Of a DNA stretch of 64,000 bases, positions 37,501 to 50,200 are shown piece by piece. How positions within the stretch are numbered: the stretch's first letter is position 1; every line of letters begins with the position of its first letter. The notes below the pieces were generated by a model that worked only from the letters and a program-made list of their open reading frames with translations, was not told where the DNA came from and ran no database searches. The translations under genes were made by a program, and so were the position numbers. Location of the stretch: contig CP071493.1 of the NCBI GenBank assembly GCA_017354895.1, positions 8,060,001 to 8,124,000 of the forward strand. Reading direction: 5' to 3'. The stretch comes from Podospora comata. Lineage: Eukaryota > Ascomycota > Sordariomycetes > Sordariales > Podosporaceae.

Positions 37501-38169
37501 TTTTATCTGCCAGTGCAGCACCTCACGCAAGCTGGATCGCGGTCTATGGTTTTGGAGGAGGTGGACTTGCTGCGCGTTGCTAGTGCTATGCGTACTGTGG
37601 TGTAGAGATGCGGGGAATAGAGTTGTGAGAACTTGCTGTTTAGATACGAAGGGGCGGATAATGGTAGCTCTCCCGTTTGCCTATGATGACATTCTCATAA
37701 GCCGAGATGCCAAGAAGCAGCCACTTGGATCAATCCAACGCTTTGAACGTCGAGAAGGCGGCTGAGGCTTGGCCTTGTTGAAAATGCTGCAATTTGCACT
37801 GGATAAAAAGTGTCTTTACTCGGAAGCTTATGATGTTTCAAATCCGAGATTAATAATTAATCGACGAGGGAGTAACGGCCCCTCTTTGTGAAAGTTGTTA
37901 CGAAGGCAGTCCTGGGGTTGGTTCCATCCCAATGCGACAACTTGTGCTGCACGCTGCTGTCGTGTTGCACCGGGTCGCTGCGATAAGATAAGCATCCGCG
38001 CCAATCCTCCAGCCCTATGCCTGTGGACGCCTTTCGCCGGCTGGCTCCTGATGTCCACTGAGCAGATCATCCACCCCGCCAATCCGTCATCGTGAATATC
38101 TCCATCCGCCGCAGTGTCACCCACTTCCCACACTTGCTCTTTTTCTGATATGCGCCGCGCGCCTCCCCC
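37501..38169. promoter_or_regulatory. Divergent promoter region, sterol-transfer gene and Atg38-like gene
   Basis: About 670 bases separate the start codons of two genes that point away from each other, so both promoters must lie here. No separate gene is visible. The short open frames on both strands lack motifs. Confidence 0.6.
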
Positions 38170-39897
38170 ATGATGGAGTCCGCCGCGCTCACAAAGGTAT
38201 GCTTGTTCTCGATCTCATGAATAGGCAAACAGACAGTTAGCGATTGACACTGATTACCCAAGGCACACGACCATGCCCGCGCTGCATCCATCGCTACACA
38301 AACATCCGACACCACTGTTGCCGTTACGGAACATGCGCAGGCTGCTGGCGAGTTCGCTAACGCGGCTAAGGGGACGACAAGCATCGAGGCTTTGCGCATG
38401 CTGAGCTTGTTGGAGCAACACCATAACCGGCTGTCCGAGTTGCTGAAGTTACCCCTAGGACTCCCCAGCCAGAATAGTATCGACAGCGATATTGCCGAGG
38501 CAGACGAGAAAGATTCTACAGATCACGACGATGCCAAAACTGCAACATCTTCCAAGGCTTCAGCTGCTGCTCCTGGATCTGCCCATGCGACAAAGCCCAT
38601 CCCCACGCTGTCTCATCAACGGTACCCTGGACGAAATCTGTCATCTTCCATAGCAAACAACTTGGCATCCGCTCGAGGAATTCGATCAAAGTATCCCAGC
38701 CAGCCTCTGACACCCAGCGTTTCCAACGACCAGGCTCCTGGAAGTTTGGAAGTGCATCCCCGCAGGGACGGCTCCACGAGAGGCTCCAGAACCCCGGATT
38801 CTCTGGACCACTCACGCAAGCCAGGCTGGGTTCCCCCTGTCATCGCAGAAGATGCATCTCATGAGCCCAACAAGGTCGAACAGAATACCGGCAGTTCGAC
38901 CCCTAGCGAGGAGGGCTTCTCCAGGTTTTATAGCACATTTGGCACTTTGATCAATCGTCTCTCCGCGCCCCTCGCCTTCGCCGGGCTGCCATTAATCTCG
39001 GAAGAGTCATCAGTCACCTCTGATCAGACCAGCCCCGTCCGCCCTCCAGAACCCACCCCTCCACGAAAGCGCCAATGGACCGCGCATCCCCCAACGACGA
39101 CAACCGCTACTACCGAACCTGATCTCAAAAAGATATACTCCCGCGCGGCCCTCCGATCCCTCCCTCGAGACCCGAGCGCTGCCGACTCTTTTTATTTTGT
39201 CCCTACGAGCGGGCATACCGTATCTTACGCTAGCATCCTTCATCATGAAACGAAAGAACGTCGTCGTCTTGCAGCCTCCATACATCGCGATCCCAACAGC
39301 CTAGAGGATGACGACGAAGACGACTTTGTTGACGCACAAGAGATCCAGATACCTCCTCAACTTGGCTCTCGCAGACCACCGTCTCTACTATCATCACACT
39401 CGGGCAAATCTCGGGCAACAAACGAAAGAGACCATCTTAAAAATGTTGTCGAGGAGCTCCAACTCGAGAACGCTTCGCTCAAGGACGCCCTGGATAGAGT
39501 GAGCAAACGTCTACACGCGTTCGAACTCAACAGCCAGAGTTCCCACCTGGCGTTGGCACAAAGCTTACGGTTGCAAAGACCCGGATCGCCAATGAGTGCT
39601 TCGAGCGGTGGTGGGTACGGACATTTGCCCCCAGCTGGAGGTTCAGGAGAGGAAGCGGCTCTGAAGAAGAGGAACGCGGAGTTGGAGGAGCAGCTGGCTG
39701 AGCTGACAAAGAGGATGGTGGCCAGGGAGAAAGATTATGACAGGCTAGAGCAGACAGTAGAGAAATACAGGGATAGGTGGGAGAAATTGAAAGCTGGGGC
39801 CAAGGCGAGGAGGGAGGCGCAAAGTGGTCCTTCGACTGCTGGAGCTGGTACTGCCGGCGATAGAGGAGAGGGGGCGGTAAATGTGTCTAAAAGATGA
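38170..39897 (+). CDS. MIT and coiled-coil protein, Atg38/NRBF2-like
   Basis: Two exons (38,170-38,196 and 38,263-39,897, intron GTATGC...CAAG of 66 bases) encode about 553 residues. The first 70 residues form an alanine-rich helical hairpin resembling the MIT domain of NRBF2 and Atg38, with the pattern LTKAHDHARAAS, EHAQAAGEFANAAK and EALRMLSLLEQHHNRLSEL. A long disordered middle follows, then two coiled coils at about 397-435 and 470-525. Atg38/NRBF2 joins the autophagy-specific PI3-kinase complex I (Vps34, Vps15, Atg6, Atg14), with an MIT domain in front and a coiled coil behind, as seen here. Assignment rests on this layout and on MIT similarity, not on a diagnostic motif. The protein is longer than yeast Atg38 (226 residues) because of its middle region. 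Another MIT-domain protein remains possible. Confidence 0.62.
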
Positions 39898-40938
39898 TGG
39901 AGCTTTTTGGAATGGTGGTTGAGACAGCATGTTTGTGATATCATTTTTCCTGGAGCGGATATAGCCAATATATGAACTTGTAATGATTCTTCTTGCATAG
40001 CGCTGATGTAAACGTTGATTACTGAACATAAAGACGACGAGATCACTTGGAGGAATAACATTCTTCTTGAACCGTTCTGAAATTCTATGTTGTGTAAACG
40101 ACAAAAACTTCAGCATCGTTTGTGCCAAGACCCTCCATTCCCCTGAATTCTTGGCAGGGGGTGGATGTTGGTTGCCATGCAGCAACGCAAGTCACCCCCG
40201 TTGTAGGCTCTTTTCATTTCTGTTTTGTTTTCTTCTTTCCCTTCCTGTCCTCTTCATCCCTTCCTGCTCATCAACCCTGACTCACTTTCCTCCTCTTGAA
40301 TAAACCCATGTCCCTAAAGCAACTGTTGCCCTTTCCCATCCTGCTTTTCCCAACCTCTCCCAAAGGCCAATCGACCTATGCAGCAACGAATACCACCATT
40401 CTCCTAGTCTTATAAATACTTGAAGAGAAACGATAAGAATTGTAGGTTGTATGAAAACATGACAAAATCAAAAGACAGAAGAAGTGCGGGAAAACTTCAG
40501 GCTAAAAGGAGATACAGCAAAAGGGTAGCAAAAAAAGACGAAAAATAGGGATGTTGATACTATCTACATATAAATCCTCCACAACACAATTCATTTATCT
40601 TCGCTTTCCGTCGTCGTGGCCCTCATCACATCTAGGTGTCGTAATGCAACTGTCTTTCCCACCGCTGTCTTTCGGTCTCTTCTCACTCCTTTGATGCCCT
40701 CCTCTTTTCCTTTTCGTTATCTTCTCGCCCCCCTTCAAAAACATCGCATGCATTTCAATATCCCTCCACCAGCTACCTGATATACCACCCGTCATAAATC
40801 CTCCACTCCTGCGCCCAAGAGACGAATTCGAAAATATATGCACAGACACATCCCAATCCGCAAAATGTTTCCCCCTTGTCCACCGCGAGAATCCCCCCTG
40901 ACACCAATCCTACAAGTCCACCCATACCCGCAGCGTAT
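39898..40938. other. Convergent intergenic region
   Basis: The Atg38-like gene and mtr10 converge here, so the stretch should contain both 3' untranslated regions. It includes pyrimidine-rich sequence at about 40,200-40,360. No gene is supportable. Confidence 0.6.
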
Positions 40939-43900
40939 CTACCCAGAGAAGTGGAACTGGGTCGCCTCCAACTGTCCTAGACCATCCCGAGGTGCCACAT
41001 ACCGGCGGCGGTATGTGTTGGTAAAGTCCTGCATAAGAATACGGATCTGTCTCCGGTCGGAATCTGATCCGCTGAGTTTCTCCTTAATCTTGCTGAGAAG
41101 GCGGTTGGCTTCCACGGGCGTGACGGTTCCCGCGGGAAGCATTCGGATGGTGCTCTCAACCCACGCAGCTGTCTCCTGAGGAAGGAGCTGGAACATGTGC
41201 AGCAAGACGCCGCTACCATCGGCGAAACAGTCGCTGGGGAAGGTGAACATCATGCCCGCCATGGTCTGTTTGATCAGCGCTCCGCCCTGCTCGAGCAGGA
41301 GTTGTTTGACAATCTGGCGAAGCTGGGCGCCGGCTGTTCCAAGGGCATCACTGGAAGTGGCTGGGTTTGGCCCGCCGTATGTGAGGAGATCGCGGATGTA
41401 GTGAAGGGCTGCCGAAACGGGCTCCTGCTTCTCCAGGGACAAAGCCGAAATAGCAGCCTGAAAGATAGGGGTGAAGAGCGGAGAGGGAATAAGTTTGGTG
41501 GGATAATAAAGAAGGGCGTCGATGAGCAGGCGGTAAAAGTCCTCAATGACATCTGGGAGATCGATAGGCTTAATATCGCTCATAGTGCGGAGAACATTTG
41601 TCGCCTGCGCCTCGAAGAAGACATAGATGTCGTTAGTAATGCCATCTTCGACGTGTTCTCTGTCCTCTGAAAACTCCCTCAAGACTGCACTGGTGGCCCA
41701 GAGGAAGCATCCCTGCTTCGATGTGGCAAACCCTTCAGCCAACTTGTTGGCCAATGGTCCGAGAAGAGGGGTGATGGCGGTTCTGTAAGAAATCACCATG
41801 TTCCGCCAGCACCGGCACACACGCTCGCAAATGGGGATGAACGTGATGAAGTTATCCAGGATGGTTGACAGAATCGGGAACACCTCTTGCCAGTACTTGA
41901 CCGCAGGATTCTCCTGGTCACTGGAAATATATGGCACCACGTATTGTGCAAAGTTAGTAAGGAGGTTGATGTGATCTGACAACCATGTTAGTGCTAATCC
42001 AGACAGGTGTCGCGCAAGGAGAACGTACCAGCAAGATCCACCTTGGATTTCTCGTCCGTTGCTTGGTTGGCCTTGACCATCAGCCGGTTGATCAAGGGGT
42101 CGCAGTACAGCTTGAGCAAGCGGTAAATTTCCTCTGGCTTTTGAACACCAAGGACGACAGCGACGCCCTCAGTAACCTCCTCCTTGCTAGGCATAGGAAG
42201 CTTGTCAAGGATGCCGTCGTAAAAAGCCTGCAGCTGGATCACCTGCGGGCTGAGCAGGGTCTTACAATCAGTGCAAAAGTACTTGAAAGACTGAGCCGCA
42301 GCGCGCAGAATCTCCTGCGAGTCAGCTTGAAAGGAAGAGACGATATACTGGAATTGAGACTCGAGAAACTCCGGATGGGCCGCAGTCCATTCGGTATAGC
42401 GGCCAAAAACCATGATGGCCGCGAATCGAAGCTTCTCGTTGCTCACGGGGATCTGCACCAAAAGCGGGAAGATTTGGGGAAGGACAGAACTGTCACCATT
42501 ATCCACCATGCGTCCCATAGCACGCATGGCAAAAAGGGGTGCCTCCAACGATTGCCAGTGGGGAACAGAAGTGGGAGTGGCAAGGCCTCCAAACTTCTCC
42601 TGCCACAATTTGATGGCGTCGTAGACCTTGGTAAGGCATGCCGAGACCCCCATCACCTCGCAGGAATCTTTCAGCGTGTCTCCCATATGATGGCGGAACT
42701 CTCTGAATTTCTCCTCTTGCTCACGATCGCCGTCGAAGAGGTCAACATTGTTGGGGTCGTCCGATGCTGGATACTCGAGCTGTTTCAACAGGATGTCGAC
42801 CAGCTGGGCAAAGACGTCCACGAGCTGCACCCGAGCCTCCATGTAATGGTCCAAAGTCAGGTACTGCTTGAGCTCGTACCAAAAGTTGAAGGTATAGTGG
42901 AGCACGTCCTTCTCCTTGTCTCTGGCGCAACATTCAAGAAGGCAGTCCACAATAGGGCGGAAGTGTTGAGGGTCGCGAGCAACCAGCAAGGCCCAAGACT
43001 CACCAGCCTCGGCGAAGACGCGGGTGATCGCCTTGAATCCCTCGGTATCGTCCTCGTCGACGAGAGCCTGAATGCGTGGCCTGAGCTCAAGAAGCCTCGG
43101 AAGGAGGAGGGCAATCGTATCGCGGTTGTCATCCACCTCCTTCGTCTCTCGGCAAATCACAGTAAGGCAGTCAGCAGCAGCCAAAAGCGAGTTGTCGTTG
43201 GCCACTCCATGTAAAACCGCACTCATGAGAGGAGAGCTGACCACAACACCCACGGGCACCTCACGCAACCATGAGCTGATGCAGTCGAAAAGCTGAGGGT
43301 TGGTAGCCGCAGCAGCTGCCAAGTCGTCAGCGAGGAACCACAAGAGTCATCCAGGGGCCAAACCAGATGGGGAAACTTACGAGAAGACTGTGCATAGTTG
43401 ATAAGCAGTTGCACCACCTGCTCAGCATTGTCCCCCAGCAGTTCCGATGTCCTCTGGGAGAGTTCTTCTTCCTGTCATGACCCAATTAGATACTGATCCC
43501 AGGCCGATCCACCAAAAACGGAATGTCGCGAGGTAAAGATAGAGGCAGAGGCGTGTCGCAAGATATCGGTCCACATACAGAGAGGGTGATTTTTCGTCCT
43601 TCCGTGACTTCTTCTGGAAGGACACGGAGGAAATCCAGGATGCAGGCGTGGCTTGTGACGTCGTTCCCAAGAGTTGATACAACGGTGGGCAAAACATCCT
43701 TCCATGTCTGCATCTGGATCGCCAAGATTGCGAGGCAGACACAAAGCTGAACCCGCACCGGCTTAGGCCCGGGCGCATATTTCTTGAGCAGCAATAGGAT
43801 CTGGCTGCGCAGGGCTGGGAGGTCGCCCTCGGACACCTGAGTTGCGAGGTCATATGTGATCTTGGAGTCCAGTCAGCTTCGGTTCACCACAGCCTGATGT

Positions 43901-44227
43901 TTCTTGCCAGGGTCGTCTAGTGTGCATGTATTCGTACCTTGCCCTTCAGGGTTGTTGCCGCGAAGAGCTGTGCTTCGGCCTCGGTCGAGCTCTGAAGTAT
44001 CGAGATTGTTGTTGTCCAGGCGGCTTTCTATAATGTTAGGGCCAGGTTAGCATGGTGCACTGATTCGGCATGCCCCTTGATATGAGCCTATCACTCACAG
44101 ACTTCTGGAACTTGGCCAGATAATCGGCGGCCTGCTTCTTCTTGTCATTATCTCCGCTCCGCATGGTCAGCATGGCCTGCAGCACACTGCCGACGGCAAA
44201 AGCGTCCTCCACGCCATTTGAAGCCAT
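40939..44227 (-). CDS. mtr10: Nuclear import receptor Mtr10/Kap111 (transportin-SR family)
   Basis: Six exons join in frame into 971 residues, almost exactly the length of yeast Mtr10 (972): 44,099-44,227, 43,938-44,027, 43,579-43,860, 43,381-43,471, 42,029-43,315 and 40,939-41,975. All introns are GT-AG and 53-107 bases long. The protein is an all-helical HEAT-repeat importin. Its N-terminal importin-beta segment reads AADYLAKFQKSKAAW and FAATTLKGK, followed by QILLLLKKYAPGPKPVRVQL and ELLGDNAEQVVQLLINYAQ. Mtr10 and transportin-3 carry SR-type mRNA-binding proteins such as Npl3 into the nucleus under Ran control, and affect tRNA traffic in yeast. The gene shares its upstream region with the divergent SmE gene. 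Members of the importin-13 subfamily are similar, but length and N-terminal sequence favour Mtr10. Confidence 0.9.
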
Positions 44228-44904
44228 GACGAGAGCGTTGCGACGGTCGCTTGAGGGTGGTGGACGAGGAGGGTGGATGGTTCACTGTCCAGTTGGTGGG
44301 GTTGGATGAGGCAGCTGTTGTTGAAGCCGCAAAAGACGTATGCGAAGATGGCCCCTCCCTCCAAATTATAGCGGCAGTAGATAGCTTTCCTGGCGTGGTG
44401 CGTCTGGCGGTTGCTGGTGAAAAGCTCGGTTCTTCGCGCGGAGAGGAAGGAGGCGCCGCTTGATTAGGCGGGGTTCGCGGGGGGGTGGAAGATGATCGCA
44501 AGGTTTGGTTCACGGGCAAAAGCTTGGTGTTGTTCGGAAGGTGGGATGGGTCTTTTGTTTTAGACTTTCTTTGGCGACGTCGGTCCCTCATGCAAGCAAA
44601 AGAGAAACGTCAGGCTGCCCGACAAACCGCCCCCACCATGAACGAAGCCAATTGCAGTGGGACGCCGTGGCTTGCCTGTGGAAGAGAAAAGGAGGGGGAG
44701 TGGGCACGGACCGTCTGCTAGTGGTCCTCCGGGTCTTGGCCTTGGGCCTGGCAGCTCCGCCAGATGGATTCTCTTTGGGCGAATTTCACGACACGCTTGA
44801 GCGCGACAAGTCTTAAAAACACCAGCTTACCGCAACCGCACCTCCCACCGCAATCGCATCCATCCACACAGCAGCTCCACGCCAACAACCGTTCACACTA
44901 CACA
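44228..44904. promoter_or_regulatory. Divergent promoter region, mtr10 and SmE
   Basis: The start codons of mtr10 and the SmE gene lie 677 bases apart and point outwards. A CCAAT box is present at 44,648-44,652, about 250 bases before the SmE start. The plus-strand frames inside this region have no motif. Confidence 0.6.
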
Positions 44905-45376
44905 ATGACTGGAAGAGGAGGAGGAGGTGGTCGCCGGGTTCTGCTCCCACCAATCAACTTTCTTTTCAAACTCCTGCAGCAGAGAACACCAGTCCAAATC
45001 TGGCTCTACGAGCAGCTCTCGATCCGCATCATTGGCATTATCCGTGTATGTGGCTCCTTCTTATCCTCTGTCTATCGCATCCATGCGCTAACCCTCTCTT
45101 TTTCGTTGCAGGGCTTCGACGAATTCATGAATCTGGTTGTAAGTCTGGCGCATACCAATACGACATATCCAATCGCGACCTGACACTGTACCCCTTAGAT
45201 CGACGATGCCGTGGAGGTCAAACAAATCTCCAAGACGAATGACACAGAGACGAGAAGAAATTTGGGGGTACGTTGAGATGTTCCTCCTGCAGCGGGCGAT
45301 TCTTGTGCTGACTAGACTCCAGCAAATTCTCCTCAAGGGCGACAATGTGTCCCTCATCCAGAGCTATTCAGGGTGA
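44905..45376 (+). CDS. sme1: Small nuclear ribonucleoprotein SmE
   Basis: Four exons (44,905-45,045, 45,112-45,138, 45,199-45,267, 45,323-45,376) give a 96-residue protein, the usual SmE size. It has a glycine/arginine-rich start and then the Sm fold: PINFLFKLLQQRTPVQIWLY and GFDEFMNLVIDDAVEV form the Sm1 half, and QILLKGDNVSLIQSYSG forms the Sm2 half with its KGDN turn. SmE is one of seven proteins that ring the Sm site of U1, U2, U4 and U5 snRNAs in the spliceosome. One exon is only 27 bases, which is notable but normal for this gene family. All introns are GT-AG with good fungal donors (GTATGT, GTAAGT, GTACGT). Confidence 0.96.
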
Positions 45377-45553
45377 AGGGTTGAGTTTCATAGAGGGCGG
45401 GAATGGCCGGGAGATGGGTATAATTTTGTTTCGATTGTCTACATATGTCAGGGTTGGCAAGAGAAAAAGACGTTACACGATTTGGGATACCAGAGGGAAA
45501 GCGGGACAGGCAGGCGCACGGCAACCGATTGGCGCAGGACTATCAGACTGTTT

Positions 45554-46342
45554 TTATCTTGCAGCTGGAGGGCTTTTGATCTCGCCATTCCCGAGAATGA
45601 GCCCGTCCAGAGGTTGATCAAAAGGACCAACAGGTACTGCCCCCTCGGACGGAGACAGGAACTGTTCAGACAGGGCTAAGCCATATAGCAATACAGGAGA
45701 CTCTTGTTGCCCTAGCTCAGCCGACTTTGCGCTGTGTCGGCTCAAGAAATAGTCATAAAACCCTTTGCCATGCCCAAGCCGCCTGATGGCGCCGTTGTTA
45801 GGATCGATGTCAAATGCAACCCCCGGCATGAGAATGAGGTCGAGCAGAGTGCTCTGCGAGTGCTGGGCGTCCGGGCCACCAAAGACTCTCTGTCTCTCGT
45901 GTACGGTGGCTGGGTTGATGCTTGGGATGCCCCATCTGTCTGGCGTCAGGCCTTCATAATCTGCCAAGTCTTTAAGACGCACCATATCCATGACCCGCAC
46001 GGGAAGAGCTGGAGATGTGGCTGGGTTTTTATGAAGGTAGGGCACGAAAACTTCCTTTCCGGAAGCTAAAGCGTGTCTGACGATGGCGTCTGTCTGAATT
46101 TCGCCGCCTGGCATGGACAGAAAGACACTGACTCGTTCGGCCTTGACAAACGGCGGAAAGGTTTTGAGTTTGTTGAACACGACCAAGCCTGAACCGCAAT
46201 CAGTTATTACAATACCGCGTGTGTGGCTTCAGTTACGGGTCGGCATCCTACTCTGTGAGAGAACAGACTCGGGAGTCATGGCCTGGAGCTTGTGCTTCAT
46301 AGCCGTCCGAAGTTGTTGCTTGGCGGCGTTGAGTGACGCCAT
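45554..46342 (-). CDS. 5-formyltetrahydrofolate cyclo-ligase (MTHFS)
   Basis: Two exons (46,237-46,342 and 45,554-46,188; intron GTAACT...TCAG, 49 bases) encode 246 residues. The enzyme uses ATP to turn 5-formyltetrahydrofolate into 5,10-methenyltetrahydrofolate in one-carbon metabolism. The nucleotide-binding motif RLGHGKGFYDYFL is intact. VSVFLSMPGGEIQTDAIV and LILMPGVAFD are also typical of the family. I prefer the start at 46,342 (MASLNAAKQQL) because family members begin this way. A start at 46,375 adds 11 residues, and the frame is open farther upstream to 46,702 with an arginine-rich stretch that could be a mitochondrial leader. The gene converges with SmE, with 177 bases between the stop codons. 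Confidence 0.93.
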
Positions 46343-47281
46343 CGCAAATTCATCTGTTACTGCGCCTTCGGGCATTGAAGTTAATGCTTGAAGTCTCTTG
46401 GTGTGTTTCGATGTCAAGATTGCTGAATGCGGATATGCGATTTCCTTCCCAGCTTTCTCCAAAACCCCCAGCTGGTTCCCCAGTGATGCTGGAGAACGTT
46501 GAGATTGAGGCTGATAAAAAGGCGCTAGGAGCTCCGTTCGGGAAGGACGGCTGCGTGTTGGCAATCCAAGGCTTGGCCTGATTCGGGATCGGGAGTCTTC
46601 AACCCCAAGCGTCTGATATGTCGTCAGAGTGCAGCCGCCCATGCTTCGGCCGGAAGCATTAAAAACAAGCCTTTTCGTAGCTGTGTTCTCTCCACCAACC
46701 AAGCCTGTTTCCTAACTAAAGTTCTCACCGTTATTCAACCCTCATATACTTTATGAACTAGTCGGCCATGAGTGTTTGTGTCTTTCAGCCTTCCGGATGC
46801 CCAGTACAATTCCGAGGAGGCAGCGGATAGAGCCGCCATATCAGATCCACTGGAGATGGCCTGAGCGGGGCACATCTGGAGGTTACGGCAAGTGATGGAT
46901 TCCTGGCCGGTTTTTCTCTACAAAACTCGGATGCAATCCCCAACCACAAACTACCACAGCCATCTCGCTTAATAGAGACTCGGCTGGAAGTGCACACTCG
47001 GTGGCTCTAACTGGCTCTGTGTAGCACACATCCATCTTGAGATATCAGATCGGAGGCGGGGCGGACCTGCAGGACACTTATCCAGCCGTTTGGATCTGAT
47101 CTGTCCCGGACTCCCGTACCCTCCAACCCATTGTTAACGTGCCTCTCGTGTTTTCTCACACCTGTCATTGAGACCCGGGAACCCCCATCGCCCCGCAGTC
47201 GCGTGGGTTACGCCTGCCAGACTGGTAAAGGCCCTCGAATCACCTGCATCTATCCCAGAGAGGCAGGGCAAAGACAGGCAT
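46343..47281. promoter_or_regulatory. Divergent promoter region, cyclo-ligase and OPT transporter
   Basis: These 939 bases separate two outward-facing genes and should carry both promoters. The part next to 46,343 is open in the cyclo-ligase frame up to 46,702, and the part before 47,282 is open in the transporter frame from 47,168, so start positions on both sides could shift outwards. No extra gene is visible. Confidence 0.5.
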
Positions 47282-50200
47282 ATGTCGTCCTCAGGTGGCA
47301 GGCAAGGTCCATTGGCCCCAGCACCACCAGACAAACCAGACGCGCCAGATTTACAATCCATCCCACTCCAACCTCTAGTGCCGGGTTCCGCTGCTGAGAG
47401 AGAAGGCAAGGGCCCCACGCCGTCGCCGGCCTCTCAGTTTTCCATCCACAGCCCCTCCATCCACAACCACGCCAGGGAATCAAATCAAAGCCAGGTCACT
47501 CTTCTCCCTGCAGATTCCCATGGCAGCAGATCCAGATTTACGACGAATACGCCTACCGCTGCTGACGAGAGCGACAGCGACACCTACAGCGAGCCTGTCT
47601 CAGCATCTGGTTTTGGATACGACGATTTTGACGAAAACGAATTTCACGAACTTGAAAACTTCAGCCAACAACCGGCACCCATGACGCAAGACATGCCCCC
47701 GCTCCGCTCGACGGCGGGCTTTCAGAGCCCCTCGTACGGCTCCATTACACCAAGAGGATCCAATGAGTCTATACCCGATCCTGAAGTCGAGGGCAGCGCT
47801 GCGCACCAAAGACAAGAGTCTTCTGGATATGGTAGCAGACGATCGACACGCGATTTTGAGTCGCGGCGACGGCGCACCAGCTCCCAAGCTAGGTCGCTGT
47901 CGGTGACTATGAGAAAGTCGTCGCGCCAGTCGCTGGGAAGCTCGACTACTGTTGGAGGACTGGAAGGCCGATTTGGAACCACCGAGACGTCGCTGTTGAA
48001 CGATTTGACGGAGAATCATACGGCAACGGCGGATGAGATGGACGATGACGATTCGAGATCCTATATCTTTGAGTCGGAGATTGACGAGGGTGATGAGAAC
48101 GACCCCCCAGACAACTCTCCCTATGCCCAAGTCAGGGCCTCCGTTGCGCCGACCGACAACACAAGTCTTTCCATCAACACACCACGTATGTGGGCTTTGT
48201 CCATACTTTTTTCCTTTCTCGGATCTTCTACCAACTTGTTTTTCTCCTTAAGATACCCCAGTGTTGCCATCACACCCGTCATCGCATTGCTACTTGTACA
48301 TCCCCTCGGTCTCTTGTGGGACTATCTTTTAAAACGGTCTGACGATCCACCGGATGAGTACGTCGATGGCTTTCGAAGCGAGAATGCCTCCATATATTCA
48401 TCCGAGTATCCGTCACCACACATCATTCCATGGGAGCGAAGAGGCGTATTGGACAAGATTCGGCTTTGGCTTTCTCAGGGTCGTTGGAACGAAAAGGAGC
48501 ACAGCTGCGTCTATGTCAGTAGCAACGTATCGTTTGGATTTGCTTTTGCAACAGACGTCATCGTTGAGCAAACGCAGTTCTACAAGCAGGAGGCCAGCAT
48601 CACCTATCAAATCCTCCTCACCCTTTCAACCCAAATTTTGGGCTACACGTTTGCCGGGCTCACACGGCGATTTTTGGTCCGACCAAGCGGCATGATTTGG
48701 CCCGGGACGCTTATGTCGGCAGCCATGTTTACGACGCTCCATAAGGAGGAGAATAAGGAGGCCAATGGCTGGCGGATTAGCAGATGGAAGTTCTTTTATG
48801 CCGTCTGGTTTGGTGCCTTTGTCTTTTATTTCCTTCCTGGGCTCCTGATGCCAGCCCTAAGCTACTTCAACGTCATCACGTGGTTTGCCCCCAAGAATGT
48901 GGTGGTTGCCAACCTGTTTGGCGTCGTGTCAGGTCTGGGACTGTTTCCCATGACATTTGATTGGGCTCAAATTGCCTACATCGGATCACCTCTGCTTACC
49001 CCGTTCTGGGCAGCCATGAATGTGGTCGGCGGCTTGGTGATTGTGATGTGGATCATCGCACCAATTGCGTACTACAGCAACTGGCTGTACTCTTCATACA
49101 TGCCGATTCTGTCAGCAGCCGTGTTTGACAACACTGGTAGCGTTTACGACGTTGGCAGAGTTCTTACCAAAGACTTTCTGTTCGACAGGGAGGCTTATTC
49201 AAATTATAGTAGGGTGTTTCTGCCCATCACCTATGTGCTTAGCTACGGCGTTCAGTTTGCCGGGCTTGCAGCCCTCATCACACACACGGTCTGCTGGCAT
49301 GGAAAGGATATCTGGAGACAATGGAAGCGGTCAGTTGAGGAGGCTTCGGCGGAAACCAAAGGCACCTACGAGCCTGTGGCCGGTGTGCACGAGGACCGAC
49401 CCCGGAGGGGATCCGGCCGTGGTCGGGTACCAGCAACGGAACCAGCCAGGTCGTCTCTAAGTATCGACAACCTCATGACTCGAGAGGATGTTCACAACCG
49501 CCTGATGAAGAGATACAAAGATGCCCCCATGCTTTGGTACTTGATAACGTTTGTGTCGATGACCACCGTGGGTATCTTTATTGTTGAATAGCAAGTTGCT
49601 CTACCCTTTACTCTTTACGCCACATCATATCTAACCGATTGCAGCTACCCTATCCACCTTCCCTGGTACGGCCTCCTCCTTGCCCTGGGCATTTGCAGCG
49701 TTCTCTTCATCCCCATTGGGATCATCATGGCTGTCACCAACCAGCACAGCAGTATTTATCTGATCTGCCAGCTCGTCGCCGGCGCACTCTTTCCCGGCCG
49801 TCCGGTAGCCAACATGGTTTTTGTAACCTACGGTTACATCTCTTCGGCCCAGGGCATCAAGTTTGCTGCTGATCTCAAGCTTGGCCACTACATGAAAATC
49901 CCACCCCGGATATTGTTCGCTGTCCAGATGGTTGCCACTATTGTGTCCTCGTTGACTCAAATCGGCGTTCTCAACTGGATGTTTGTCAATGTACCTGGGA
50001 TTTGCACCCCGCAGGCAATCAACGGGTTCACCTGCCCAATCGCACGAGTGCACTTCAACGGGTCGATTCTCTGGGGCGTGGTAGGGCCGTCGGAATTCTT
50101 TGGACCTAACGCCACATATCGGCCATTGGTTTGGGCATTTGCTGTCGGTGGGATTTTGCCTATTCCACTGTGGCTATACGCACGCAAGAGAAAGGACTCC

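Noticed and set aside
41985-43214. A 409-codon open frame on the plus strand.
   Set aside because: It is the exact antisense of mtr10 exons, whose protein is conserved and reads continuously on the minus strand.
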